A DNA stretch of 24,239 nt from Emiliania huxleyi CCMP1516 (lineage: Eukaryota > Haptophyta > Isochrysidales > Noelaerhabdaceae): contig NW_005202368.1 of the NCBI RefSeq assembly GCF_000372725.1, positions 377,691 through 401,929 of the forward strand. The letters are read 5' to 3'. A model generated the notes under the pieces. The model was not told the DNA's origin. It did not search any database and worked only from the letters and a program-made list of their open reading frames with translations. Of this stretch, positions 15,747 through 23,976 are shown piece by piece. Both the position numbers and the translations under genes were made by a program. Position 1 is the stretch's first letter. Every line of letters begins with the position of its first letter.

Positions 15747-17324
15747 CTAGGCGTCCTCGTTGAGCGCCACGACCAGATTGGCCTGCCACTCATCCAGGAT
15801 AGTCGCATTGGTCATTCCGTCCCGCGGCACATCCAAGTCCACAAAAGCTGGTGACGTCCACGCGTCGAGCGCTGCGTCATCACCCTTGGCTACGCCCACA
15901 ATGACATCATGGACTTGCCCGACGATCACCTCAAATCCGTGACGCACACCTGGCAGTTTGTAGACCTTGACCGTGCTCTTCCAACGCTCGCAGACAGACA
16001 GGCTCTCCGAATGGACCGTCCCGTCGCCATCTCCGATTTCGACCGAAGCTCCGATGTCTGCGAAGACCCCCCCTGCGGGGAAAGTGAGGTGGGAAAAGGT
16101 TCGCACGTTATGGCTGTAAATGCAGTGCGTCGGGACACCAGGATCTTCGGTCGTCCCGACGGACAAGGCATATTTCATCCGCTCCGCCTCGTCGTGCATG
16201 AGCAGCCTCCTGAACAGAGATGGCAGACCGGAAGCTTTGATCTCTTCTGGCTGCGCCCATGGCCCATGTTGGAGCGTGACGTAGCTTCTGTCGGGTATGG
16301 AGTCGTCCACGCCCGGCGACATCCAGTACAAGGATGGAAACTCGCGGAGGAGCCGCGTGATATCCGTGACGAGCCAATCCATGAGCAGCTCCTTCAGTAC
16401 AGCCCCAAACCCATCCACGACTTTCATCACAAATTGTTCCTCGCTCACCTGCTCGGCCAAAGGTGGGTCGCACAAGGGGCACGTGAACTTGGCAGCGCCT
16501 GGCTGGCCCGGGGACGCGAAATCAAAGACAACGCCGCCCATCAGTGCGGATAGGGCATTAACTGCGCCATTGAACGGGCCTGCGACCGGCACGAAGGCGT
16601 GCACGTTCTTTTGCACCCAACTCTTGCCCCCGCGCTTTGCGTTTGCCCATTTCAGGAACGCGTGCGTGAACGGAGCCGCCATCGAAACACCAGTCAGCAC
16701 AACCGGCTGACCATTCCTCGACACCGCGTCTGAGATTGTCCTGAAGAAGCGAGGAAAGGCTTCTTGCTCCCAGTCGGCTACGCTCAACCGCCAGTCGTAG
16801 CCCATCGGGAGGATATCGACGTCTCTGACAAACCCTTCGGATTCCAGCCGTTGGGTTAGGTTGCCGTACACATCAATTCCGAAAAACGTCAAGCCATCCC
16901 AACCCTCGGCAACCCTCACCTGGACATGCTCCGGAGACTTGGTGCGGTTCGTCGTAGGGTCGAAGGTGAGTCCCAGCTGCGCGTGGGAGCTGTGCAACGC
17001 ACACGCTGCGGCAAACTTGTCCAAGTTCACCCACGCCGTCGTCCACGTTGGCGTCCACGGACTGCACGGGTTGAGCCATCGCGCATCGTTGACTTGCAGC
17101 GTCTGTCCTAGCAGTGGCCCTACGAGCACCACTGGGTGGCGAACGCTGCTGTCCCTTGTCGTGCCGGCGGGCTGGCGCTCGGCGACGAAGGCAAGCCGGT
17201 CGGTGTCGCGCTTGGCGAAGGAGCCGTGGCGAAGTGTCGCGCCGAGCGCGAGAAGGGCGACGCCGAGCACGAACAGTTGGACCGTCGACGGAAACTGGCG
17301 GGATCGCAGCGGTGGGTCCAGCAT
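15747..17324 (-). CDS. Lecithin:cholesterol / phospholipid:diacylglycerol acyltransferase family (LCAT/PDAT)
   Basis: A single-exon gene for 525 residues. The LCAT family is alpha/beta-hydrolases that move an acyl group from a phospholipid to a sterol or diacylglycerol, or act as phospholipases. Residues 15-33 (VQLFVLGVALLALGA) form one hydrophobic segment, a signal anchor or signal peptide. HPVVLVGPLLGQTL (63-76) resembles the first strand and oxyanion region. GYDWRLS (175-181) is a family hallmark. The nucleophile elbow is GVSMAA with Ser214; most relatives have GHSMGG/N, so this site is unusual. Asp434 in GDGDGTV and His462 in GVRHGF complete a plausible triad. Cys282 and Cys285 may form a local disulphide or metal site. 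Several N-x-S/T sites (for example NLT, NAT) suit a secretory or ER-lumen protein. The gene is divergent from the F-box/RCC1 gene. Confidence 0.85.
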   Translation of the reverse strand: MLDPPLRSRQFPSTVQLFVLGVALLALGATLRHGSFAKRDTDRLAFVAERQPAGTTRDSSVRHPVVLVGPLLGQTLQVNDARWLNPCSPWTPTWTTAWVNLDKFAAACALHSSHAQLGLTFDPTTNRTKSPEHVQVRVAEGWDGLTFFGIDVYGNLTQRLESEGFVRDVDILPMGYDWRLSVADWEQEAFPRFFRTISDAVSRNGQPVVLTGVSMAAPFTHAFLKWANAKRGGKSWVQKNVHAFVPVAGPFNGAVNALSALMGGVVFDFASPGQPGAAKFTCPLCDPPLAEQVSEEQFVMKVVDGFGAVLKELLMDWLVTDITRLLREFPSLYWMSPGVDDSIPDRSYVTLQHGPWAQPEEIKASGLPSLFRRLLMHDEAERMKYALSVGTTEDPGVPTHCIYSHNVRTFSHLTFPAGGVFADIGASVEIGDGDGTVHSESLSVCERWKSTVKVYKLPGVRHGFEVIVGQVHDVIVGVAKGDDAALDAWTSPAFVDLDVPRDGMTNATILDEWQANLVVALNEDA

Positions 17325-17439
17325 CAGCCGCTACGAAGGAAAGCACGAGCGCCGAAGGTCAGCGCTCAGCGCGGCGCCCACGCCGCCGCGTGGGGCCCAA
17401 GGCCGCCCGCCTAAATTCGAGAGAAAAAGAATTTAAACA

Positions 17440-17690
17440 GCACACATGTCAGTTCGACGTGTGAATAGCCTCGAGCAATTAATAATTAGATGAGGACGTG
17501 TCAGTTCGACGACGACGTGTGAATAGCCACGACCAATTAATAATTAGATGAGGACATGTCAATCCGACGACGACGCGTGAATAGCCTCGAGCAATTAATA
17601 ATTAGATGAGGACCTGTCAGTTCGACGTGTCAGTTCGACGTGTGAATAGCCTCGAGCAATTAACAATTAGATGAGGACATGTCAATCCGA
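17440..17690. repeat. 58-bp tandem repeat, four copies, with AT-rich core
   Basis: GTGAATAGCC recurs at 17461, 17519, 17577 and 17642 (spacing 58, 58, 65). Each unit contains GAGCAATTAATAATTAGATG and then GAGGACATGTCAGTTCGACG-like sequence. The AT core has overlapping ATTA/TAAT elements. The third-to-fourth interval holds an extra CGTGTCAGTTCGA. GACGTGTGAATA also occurs right at the end of the truncated JmjC copy (1141-1151). Confidence 0.9.
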
Positions 17691-17715
17691 GTGTCGTGCG
17701 AGGGAGTTTGCTTGT

Positions 17716-17742
17716 AAAATTCTTTTCCATTCAAAGAATTTT
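17716..17742. repeat. 10-bp perfect inverted repeat AAAATTCTTT / AAAGAATTTT
   Basis: AAAATTCTTT (17716-17725), seven bases, AAAGAATTTT (17733-17742). The arms are the AAATTCTTT motif seen at other presumed promoters in the window, here in both orientations inside a divergent promoter. Confidence 0.8.
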
Positions 17743-17964
17743 GAAGTGCCCCAAACCGTCCCAGATTGTGTACCCCGCCGCCTTTGACAAATGCTCACCG
17801 CGCTGACCGCTACAGCAGCGCCGGCGCCACGCCGCCTCGAGGCTTACGCTTAAGGTCTCCGGGAGCTCCGCGTGCCGGGTTGTAGTACAATACAAGAAAA
17901 TGGCCGAGATTCCGAAATTCTTGTTCTCAGCGCCGATCCATCTGGTTAAATTCTTTTTCTCGCG

Positions 17965-19409
17965 ATGACTGCCCTCGGCGCCGCTCGCGCCGCCTCGCCT
18001 CCTCCTCCACCGCCTCGCCTCACACACCGCCGCCCGCCCGCCTCCTCGACCTGCCCTCGGAGCTCCTCGAGCGCGTCCTCTCTCGCTGCGACAGCCCCCT
18101 CGAAATCGCCCGCGTCGCGGCTGTCTCGCTCCTCTTTCACGCCTCGCTTGCGGAGGAGGGCATCCGCTTGTGGGCGCAGCTGCGCGGCTTCGAGCTGCCG
18201 GCGCTGCCAGAGGGCGAGAGCTGCGCCGTGCGGTGGGTGTGCTTCGCGGCGCTGCTGCGCGAGTCCAACCCGCCGGCGAGGCTTGCGGCGGGCGCACGGC
18301 ACAGCATCTTCATCGACGGCGAGGGGCGGCTCTCGTCGTGCGGCAAGGCTGAGAGCTGGCAGCCAGGCCTCCTCGGCCACGGCGAGGGCGTGACGCGGCT
18401 CAACACGCCGACCCGCCTCCCTTCTCCGCTGGGCGGCGAGCGTGCCGTGAGCGTGGCGGCTGGAGCATACCACAGCCTCGCCCTCGCCGCTGACGGCAGT
18501 GTCTGGAGCTGGGGCGATGGTCTCCACGGCCGGCTTGGCCACGGCTATGCGGCCCAGTGGCAGCCGAAGAAGATCGAGGCATTTGCTGGCCAGCGCGTCG
18601 TCGCTGTGTCGGCTGGAGGCGAACACAGCCTCGCCCTCTCCGCCGACGGTGCTGTCTGGAGCTGGGGTTGGGGAGGCTTTGGCCGGTTGGGCCACGGCGA
18701 CGACGAGCAGCGCCAGCCGCTGCCGAAGAAGGTCGAGGCCTTGATTGGCCAGCGCGTCGTTGCTGTGTCGGCGGGAGGTCTGCACAGCTTCGCCATCACC
18801 GCCGACGGTGCCGTCTGGAGCTGGGGCTGCGGTCTCCACGGCCAGTTGGGCCACGGCGACCAGCAGAACCAGCTGCTGCCCAAGAAGATCGAGGCCTTTG
18901 CTGACCAGCGAGTCGTCGCTGTGTCGGCTGGAGCCTACCACAGCCTCGCCCTCACCGCCGACGGCGCCGTCTGGAGCTGGGGCTGGGGCGACGACGGCGA
19001 TACGCGCTTTGGCAAGTTGGGCCACGGCGACCAGCAGAACCAGCTGCTGCCGAAGAAGGTCGAGGCCTTGGCTGGCCAGCGCGTCGTCGCTGTGTCTGCT
19101 GGAGGCGACCACAGCCTCGCCCTCGCCGCCAACGGCGCCGTCTGGAGCTGCGGCGATGGAGCTTTTGGCCAGCTGGGCCACGGTGATGAGCAGCGCCAGC
19201 TGCAGCCCAAGAAGGTCGAGGCCTTTGCTGGCCGGCGCGTCCTCGCTGTGTCGGCTTCGATCGGCGGCCATAGCCTCGCCCTCATGGCCGACGGCGATGA
19301 CTTTTTTGCCTGGGGCGAGGGCGAGCACGGCTGCCTAGGCTACGGAGAGGACCTGTCAAACCAGCTGCTGCCCAAGAAGATCGAGGCGTGGGCGCCGGCG
19401 CAGGAATGA
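17965..19409 (+). CDS. F-box protein with seven RCC1 repeats
   Basis: RCC1 repeats fold as a seven-bladed propeller; an N-terminal F-box would link it to an SCF ubiquitin ligase as a substrate receptor. From 18051 the frame reads LPSELLERVLSRCDSP, IARVAAVSLLFHASL, then LWAQLRGF, a recognisable F-box. Seven blades follow, each with a VWSWG-type strand (SSCGKAE, VWSWGDG, VWSWGWG, VWSWGCG, VWSWGWGDDGDTRFG, VWSCGDG, FFAWGEG) and an LGHG turn, ending at 19409. Blades 2-6 are very alike at DNA level (about 155-bp period), so the array expanded recently. The frame with the F-box has no ATG. The good ATG at 17965, just after TTCTTTTTCTCGCG, is in the neighbouring frame (MTALGAARAASPPPPPP), so a one-base slip in the CG-rich run near 18030, a tiny intron or a non-ATG start is needed. 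Confidence 0.8.
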
Positions 19410-19460
19410 GGTCAATGATGGCAAAAAGAAAACGCGCGCGCGTGACTGAATTGCAACAAT

Positions 19461-19540
19461 GTGTGAGTGTTACAGTTGTTTGGTATTGGCTATTGCGGAT
19501 CTTACCCCACCTGTGTACGATATTGCTAAAAATCTCTCTC
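19461..19540 (+). repeat. Dispersed TTGTTTGGTATTG element, copy 3 (interrupted)
   Basis: GTGTGAGTGTTACAGTTG to GGTATTG at 19461-19488 and TATTGCTAAAAATCTCTC at 19521-19540 match the contiguous element at 14864-14907. They are split here by 32 bases flanked by TATTG. It lies 52 bases after the RCC1-gene stop codon. Confidence 0.8.
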
Positions 19541-19738
19541 AATTGGGTGCGGTCCGCTCTGCTTGGCCGCTCGTCGTAGTACATCCATTGACAACGCAAT
19601 GCTCCAGCCAGGGGGGGGGTGGGGCTGGGATCCTCCCTACCTCGAACAAACTCACCCAATCGTTTCATTGCCAAAAAAGGCGCCCGCCAATTGCGGCGGG
19701 CGACGGAGAAACCGGGGGCAGCCTCGAGGCCAACAGAT

Positions 19739-22122
19739 ATGGCGCCCACGAAACCCGCCGCACCTCAGCCCAACCCGCAGTACGTGAAGAAGCTTCGGCT
19801 GCACCACCAGCGTACGGGCGAGACCAAGCTGCCCGTGCCCGCCGTCGGCGACGACAGGGGCGGCAGCTTCATTACCGCCGCGCCTTGCTGGCCGTGCTCG
19901 ACCAACAAGACGCATCCGGAGGAGGAGGCCAAGGGCCGCGGCCTCTTCACCCGCTTTTACGGACCGGTCCGCGGCGATTGGTCGCAGGTTGGAGAGACCA
20001 TTGGCGGCGCCGTCTGCGCCGACGGCTTCGGCAACAGCATCGCCATGAGCGCGGACGGCCAGCGCTGCGTCGTCGGCACCCAGGGCAAGGTGCGCGTGCT
20101 CCAGCTCAAGGACGGCGACTGGTGCGAGCTGGGCAATGAGCTCACAGGGCCCGGGGAGTACGGGCGCAGCGTCGCCCTCAACGGCGACGGCTCGATCCTG
20201 GCCATCGGCGCACCGAGCACTGAGGGCGGCAACGCCAACGAGACGGCCGGCGCGGTCTATGTCTACAAGCTCGCCGAGTCCAACGAGTGGGAGCAGGTCG
20301 CCGAGCTTCAGCCGCAGCAGGCGGGCGCCAAGACGAAGCGCAAGTCACGGACCACCGTCGTGGAAGCCCTCAACGCCTCCTTTGGCTTCAGCGTCTCGCT
20401 CAGCAGCGATGGCAAGCGCCTCGCCGCCTCCAGCCCCGATGAGGGCGGCGGCGTCGTGCGCATCTACGAAGAAGTGGAGCGCGTGTGGTCGATCGCGACG
20501 ACGCTCGATGGGGCTGGAGAGCCCTTCGATGTCGTCCATGGAGACCGTTTCGGCCACCAGGTCGCCCTCTCCGCCGACGGCGACGTCCTCGCCGCTGGCG
20601 CGCCCATGCACGGCGACGGCGCCGGCATGGTGGCGGTGTACGAGCGCGTGTGCTCCGCCGACGAGGGGGAGGGGAAGCCCGAGTGGACGCCCAAGGGCGA
20701 GGGCATCTTTGGCCGCGTGCAAACCGCCATCGCCGACCCGTGCAACCCATACGACAAGACGACCATCGTCGACAACCTCGGCTGGAGCGTCGCCCTCTCT
20801 GGCAACGGCTCGCGCCTCGCCGCCGGCGCACCGAACGCGGTGTCGGTCTTTGAGGAGTGTGGGGAAGTCTACAAGGCGACGCCCGCTTGGGCTGCGGAGA
20901 ACCAAACCTTTGACGGCATCGCGACGGCCGGGTACGTCGAAGTGCTTGAGATGGAGCGCGACCAGTGGCGCCGGGTGGGCGGCCTGATTATCGGCGACGG
21001 CTCTGCCGACAACGTCCAGGTGGGCACCTCGGTCGCCCTGAGCGACGACGGCGAGATCGTCGCCGTTGGCGCGCCGAACAACGGGCCGACCGGCAGCCCC
21101 ATCAACGGCACGCGCGCGGCGGCGATGGCGTACAAGGTGCAGGACAGGGCACCACCGACCACCAGCCGCATCGGCCGGGCGGGCCCGACCTCGGCCGAGC
21201 CCAACATCTGCAAGCGGGCTGCCATCTGGCTGCAAGACCACGTCTTCTGGATCTGGGCTGGCGGCGAGTACGGCGAGTACGGCCTTCTATCGGCGCGTGC
21301 TGCGTGCCGACAGCGTCCCAGACTCTCCCGCACCTCTGAACCCCCCCCCCCCCCCAGGCCAACCTCGCGCCGGCCGGCAAGGAGGTTGCCTTCACCTCGC
21401 TGCTCGCGCCGGGCAGCGGGCTGTGGCGGGGCGCCTTCTTCCGCAACGTCGGCGGCGAGTACGCGGATGCCGAGCCGAACCAGTTCGGCAAGGTTTGCGA
21501 CACGCTGGGCAAGTACGTCGGCTCGGTCAAGGTTTTCGGGGTGCGTCTGCCGAGAGGGCACCGCCAGCCCGAGTGCGCGGCACGTGACTCACACCCCTCT
21601 CTCAATCCCGTGTAGGCCTGCGGCCGGAACAACGGCCTCGTCGAGGTTCAGGCCGGGCCTAAGTGCTGGCCGATTGCCTACGTGGCGGTGATGAAGCCCG
21701 GCTTTGGCCTCGCATACGTGCAGGCCGGCGGCAAGGTGGAGGAGCCTCCGACGTTCCCCAAGGGCCCCCTCACCCCGCCGCCGGACCCGCCCCCGCCTCC
21801 GCCTCCGCCTCCGCCTCCGCCTCCGCCTCCGCCTCCGCCTCCGCCTCCGCCTCCGCCTCCACCTCCGCCGCCGCCACCGCCTCCGCCACCGCCTCCGCCA
21901 CCGCCTCCGCCACCGCCTCCGCCACCGCCTCCGCCGCCTCCGATGCGCAACAAGCTTTGGATGCAGATGGGCAAGCAGGAGGGAATCCACTCGACCGACG
22001 CCTCGCGCTGGCGCTGGGGTGGCAGCGTTAGCCTCAGCGGCGACGGCATGTCGCTGCTGGTCGGCACCGCCGGCGACGCCGCCGCCCCCGAGGCCGCGTC
22101 GTTCAAGTACACGCCGCCTTGA
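19739..22122 (+). CDS. FG-GAP/integrin-alpha-like beta-propeller protein with polyproline segment
   Basis: Starts at ATG 19739 (MAPTKPAAPQ). Blades with an SVALSxDGxxLAxGAP core occur six times from about residue 95 (for example GRSVALNGDGSILAIGAP, GHQVALSADGDVLAAGAP, GTSVALSDDGEIVAVGAP). After these the frame must change to an exon at 21358-21540 (ANLAPAGKEVAFTSLL to SVKVFG). I favour a donor at AAG|GTGCAGG (21137), though one near 21242 is possible. A clear 75-base GT-AG intron (21541-21615, phase 0) leads to the last exon, with CGRNNGLVEVQAGPKCW, a run of about 50 prolines, then a seventh blade-like motif (GGSVSLSGDGMSLLVGT) and a stop at 22122. FG-GAP propellers bind ligands or glycans; no signal peptide or membrane helix is evident. 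Expected length is about 695 residues. Confidence 0.8.
21787..21942 (+). repeat. (CCGCCT)n / (CCACCG)n microsatellite encoding polyproline
   Basis: About 156 bases of CCGCCT units, later CCGCCACCGCCT, in the last exon of the FG-GAP gene, giving about 50 consecutive prolines. All units are multiples of three, so length changes keep the frame. Confidence 0.95.
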
Positions 22123-22656
22123 GGAACCACTATCAGATCGGTGGCCGTGCATCCTTGCGCCGCGCGGGGATCCGGGCATATACATGAGATGACGAGAGCT
22201 GCGCCGAGCGTATGCGGACATCGCCGGATGGCGAGGCGCTGGCCGCTGCTCTACAGGTGTGCAACGTGGTTCTGTTTGGCTCGGCCGCCATGGGAGGGGG
22301 GGGGGGGGTCGCGTGTCGCGGACCGCGGTGCTTGGGCTCAAGCTCTTGCTCCCTCGCCCCCCCGGGCCCTGTCCCGCTGCGACGTGCGAGCGTCGAACGA
22401 GCGCTGTGGCGGCCTGGTGCCACGTGTGCGCGCACACGCACGCACGTCTCCACCCCTGGGCAACGCACGTGGACTCGTGGACGTGCGTAATGTGGCGGCT
22501 ATCTCGGGAGATTATCTGGCGGGCCTCATGGTCCTCCCCCCGTAGTCGGGCCGCGGCTCAGGGCTCTTCTGATATATAAATCACAGTGTGTCGTGTGTGC
22601 GAAGGCCGGACTCAATCTCTGATATATGAAGAGGGACACGGACATACGCCAGACAG
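22123..22656. other. Intergenic, no gene recognised
   Basis: About 530 bases after the FG-GAP stop. A G-run (22292-22308), an alternating CACGTGTGCGCGCACACGCA stretch (22421-22440) and two TCTGATATATRAA motifs (22568 and 22618), which look TATA-like, are present. The TATA-like pair precedes the left inverted repeat of the AP2-like module by 25-90 bases. Confidence 0.5.
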
Positions 22657-22695
22657 TGGCGACCAGTGGGCCCAAGGACTCTCACGCCCCCCCCC
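22657..22695 (+). repeat. Left terminal inverted repeat of the AP2-like cassette
   Basis: TGGCGACCAGTGGGCCC, AAGGACTCTCACGCC and a C-run. It pairs with 23740-23782 on the opposite strand, with a four-base length difference after GGGCCC. Confidence 0.75.
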
Positions 22696-22733
22696 TTTGG
22701 GAGGTTCCCCGGAGGGAGGTTCGTGTCATGAGA

Positions 22734-22903
22734 GAAGATACACTCCTCCGTGTATCTAGACGGGCGGAAGATACACTGAAGATACACTTATGCGAAGATA
22801 CACGGCCCGGCCCAAACGAAGAGGTGTATCTTCATACGAAGATACACCGCGGCCCAAACGAAGAGGTGTATCTTGACGGACCGCGTTCATAGTGAAGATA
22901 CAC
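22734..22903. promoter_or_regulatory. Left cluster of nine GAAGATACAC motifs
   Basis: Forward copies start at 22734, 22767, 22778, 22794, 22838 and 22894; inverted copies (GTGTATCTTC or GTGTATCT) start at 22750, 22824 and 22866. A 24-bp direct repeat containing GGCCCAAACGAAGAGG and an inverted motif occurs at 22809-22832 and 22851-22874. The last motif ends 23 bases before the AP2-like ATG at 22927, so the cluster occupies the promoter or leader. Confidence 0.92.
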
Positions 22904-22926
22904 GTAAGCGGGAGCGGCAGTTGCTC

Positions 22927-23601
22927 ATGCCGCTGGAGGGGCTCGGCCCGCCCTTTGAGGGCCCCAATGGCATCATGTTCCGCGCCGGCTTCTGGAAGGG
23001 CAAGCCCGTGGTTCTCCGCATGTCGTCCGCGTCCAGCACCGGCTACGAGAACGTGTTCAAGCAGGGCGGCAGCAAGAAGCGCAACCGTCCCTATGTCGCC
23101 AAGTTCAAGCGGGTCGGCGAGAAGACTCAGCGCCACCTGCCCGACTCGAACAGCGCGACAGCCGAGGAGGCGGCCGCCAAGCTGGCCTACCACCACGAGT
23201 ACGGGTCGGAGCTGCCGCCGCCTGCAGCTCGCCAGCCTCGCCGCTCCCCGGAGGTGCGCTCCTGAGCCCGCACCCATCCTGGCTGCGCTCAGTCCTCCTT
23301 CCCTGGGCTGTAGGAGATGGCGGCAGAGCGGGCGGTCAAGGAGGCGCGCAAGCAGGCCAGGCGGCCGCAGAGGCCGCCGCTCACGCCCGCGCCGGCGCAG
23401 CCTCCACAGTCTCCTCTCACGGGTCCCGGCGTGCCGTGTGTGCCGGTAGTCCCTCTCCCCATGGGCTACCGCCCCCTCCCCTCGGAGCCAGTCATCCCTG
23501 TGGGCCCTGTGGGTGAGCCCCAGCCAGGCCAGTGCCAGCACTCGTGGGACCCGGCCACCTGCGCCCTGTGCAACTGGTCCGCCTGGGGCGCCCGGCGCTG
23601 A
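22927..23601 (+). CDS. AP2-like DNA-binding domain protein, two exons
   Basis: Exon 1 is 22927-23253 (MPLEGLGPPFEG; the first ATG of the frame), intron 23254-23313 (GAG|GTGCGC to CTGTAG|GAG, 60 bases, phase 0), exon 2 is 23314-23601; about 204 residues. The segment TGYENVFKQ, RPYVAKFKRVGEK and TAEEAAAKLAYHHEYG fits the AP2/ERF pattern: two or three strands carrying basic residues, then an alanine-rich helix after TAEEAA. AP2 domains bind DNA, as transcription factors in plants and algae and fused to nucleases in mobile elements. A basic helix follows the domain (AERAVKEARKQARR), then a proline-rich tail and a C-terminal CQHSWDPATCALCNW, a possible small metal site. No nuclease or transposase motif is visible. 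The GAAGATACAC motifs on both sides are candidate binding sites for this protein (inference). Confidence 0.6.
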
Positions 23602-23612
23602 GATGTACACTC

Positions 23613-23698
23613 AAGATACACTCGAAGATACACTTCGAAGATACACCGGTGGAATGTTATAAAGTGTATCTTTGAAAATGTATAGTCAAGTGTATCTT
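23613..23698. promoter_or_regulatory. Right cluster of five GAAGATACAC motifs
   Basis: AAGATACAC at 23613, GAAGATACAC at 23624 and 23637, inverted GTGTATCTT at 23664 and 23690, plus a degenerate GATGTACAC at 23602. The cluster starts right after the stop codon of the AP2-like gene, between it and the right inverted repeat. Confidence 0.9.
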
Positions 23699-23739
23699 TG
23701 GCTATCACTCGAACTTTGGACAAGGGAATCGCCAGAAGA

Positions 23740-23782
23740 GGGGGGCGTGAGAGTCCTTGAGTGGGCCCTCCATGGGGCGACA
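23740..23782 (-). repeat. Right terminal inverted repeat of the AP2-like cassette
   Basis: GGGGGGCGTGAGAGTCC, TTGAGTGGGCCC, then TCCATGGGGCGACA. It is the inverted partner of 22657-22695. Confidence 0.75.
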
Positions 23783-23933
23783 ACCGACACTCAAGCGCGA
23801 GCGCCGAGCCACCAAGACAGTTGTAGACACCGCGTCCCGTGGGCACGCGGCTGCGTGCCGCCGCGGCGTGCCGAGAGAGCCGGCAGGGGCTCCAACAGCA
23901 GGGGAGGGAGGGAGGGCGGCGGGGAGGCGGCGT

Positions 23934-23959
23934 GCGGCGTGGGGCGCGCCCCACGCCGC
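23934..23959. repeat. 26-bp perfect palindrome centred on GGCGCGCC
   Basis: GCGGCGTGGGGCG followed directly by its reverse complement CGCCCCACGCCGC, no spacer. It is 18 bases downstream (in minus-strand sense) of the probable exon at 23977-24064. It could form a strong RNA hairpin in a minus-strand transcript. Confidence 0.85.
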
Positions 23960-23976
23960 GCGCGTTGCGCGCCGAC

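Larger units (their letters stand above)
17325..17964. promoter_or_regulatory. Divergent intergenic promoter region (acyltransferase / RCC1)
   Basis: 640 bases separate two divergently transcribed genes. A minus-strand TTTAAATTCTTTTTCTC motif lies at about 17420-17438, facing the acyltransferase, and a plus-strand TTAAATTCTTTTTCTCG motif at 17946-17962 ends two bases before the RCC1-gene ATG. Between them are a four-copy 58-bp array (17440-17690) and a hairpin (17716-17742). Confidence 0.55.
22657..23782 (+). mobile_element. Candidate mobile element: inverted-repeat-bounded cassette with AP2-like gene
   Basis: The ends are imperfect inverted repeats. On the left GGGCCCAAGGACTC then TCACGCCCCCC (22668-22691); on the right the reverse complement of 23740-23768 reads GGGCCCACTCAAGGACTC then TCACGCCCCCC. 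Similarity continues outward (TGGCGACC versus TGTCGCCC) and inward (GTTCG-GT-AT-AG then GATACAC). Inside each end is a cluster of GAAGATACAC motifs in both orientations, and between the clusters is a single two-exon gene. Terminal plus subterminal repeats around one DNA-binding-protein gene resemble a DNA transposon. I found no target-site duplication and no recognisable transposase. The alternative is a locus with a symmetric regulatory region. Confidence 0.5.

Noticed and set aside
17946..19328. Long minus-strand open frame (460 codons) antisense to the RCC1 gene
   Set aside because: Repeats the RCC1 period in the antisense frame and has no family features; it is a by-product of GC-rich repeated codons.
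21678..22130. Minus-strand polyglycine protein
   Set aside because: Antisense of the polyproline microsatellite.
22734..23698. CRISPR array from the repeated GAAGATACAC motifs
   Set aside because: Motifs are only about 10 bases, occur in both orientations with irregular spacing, and lie in a eukaryotic context without cas genes.
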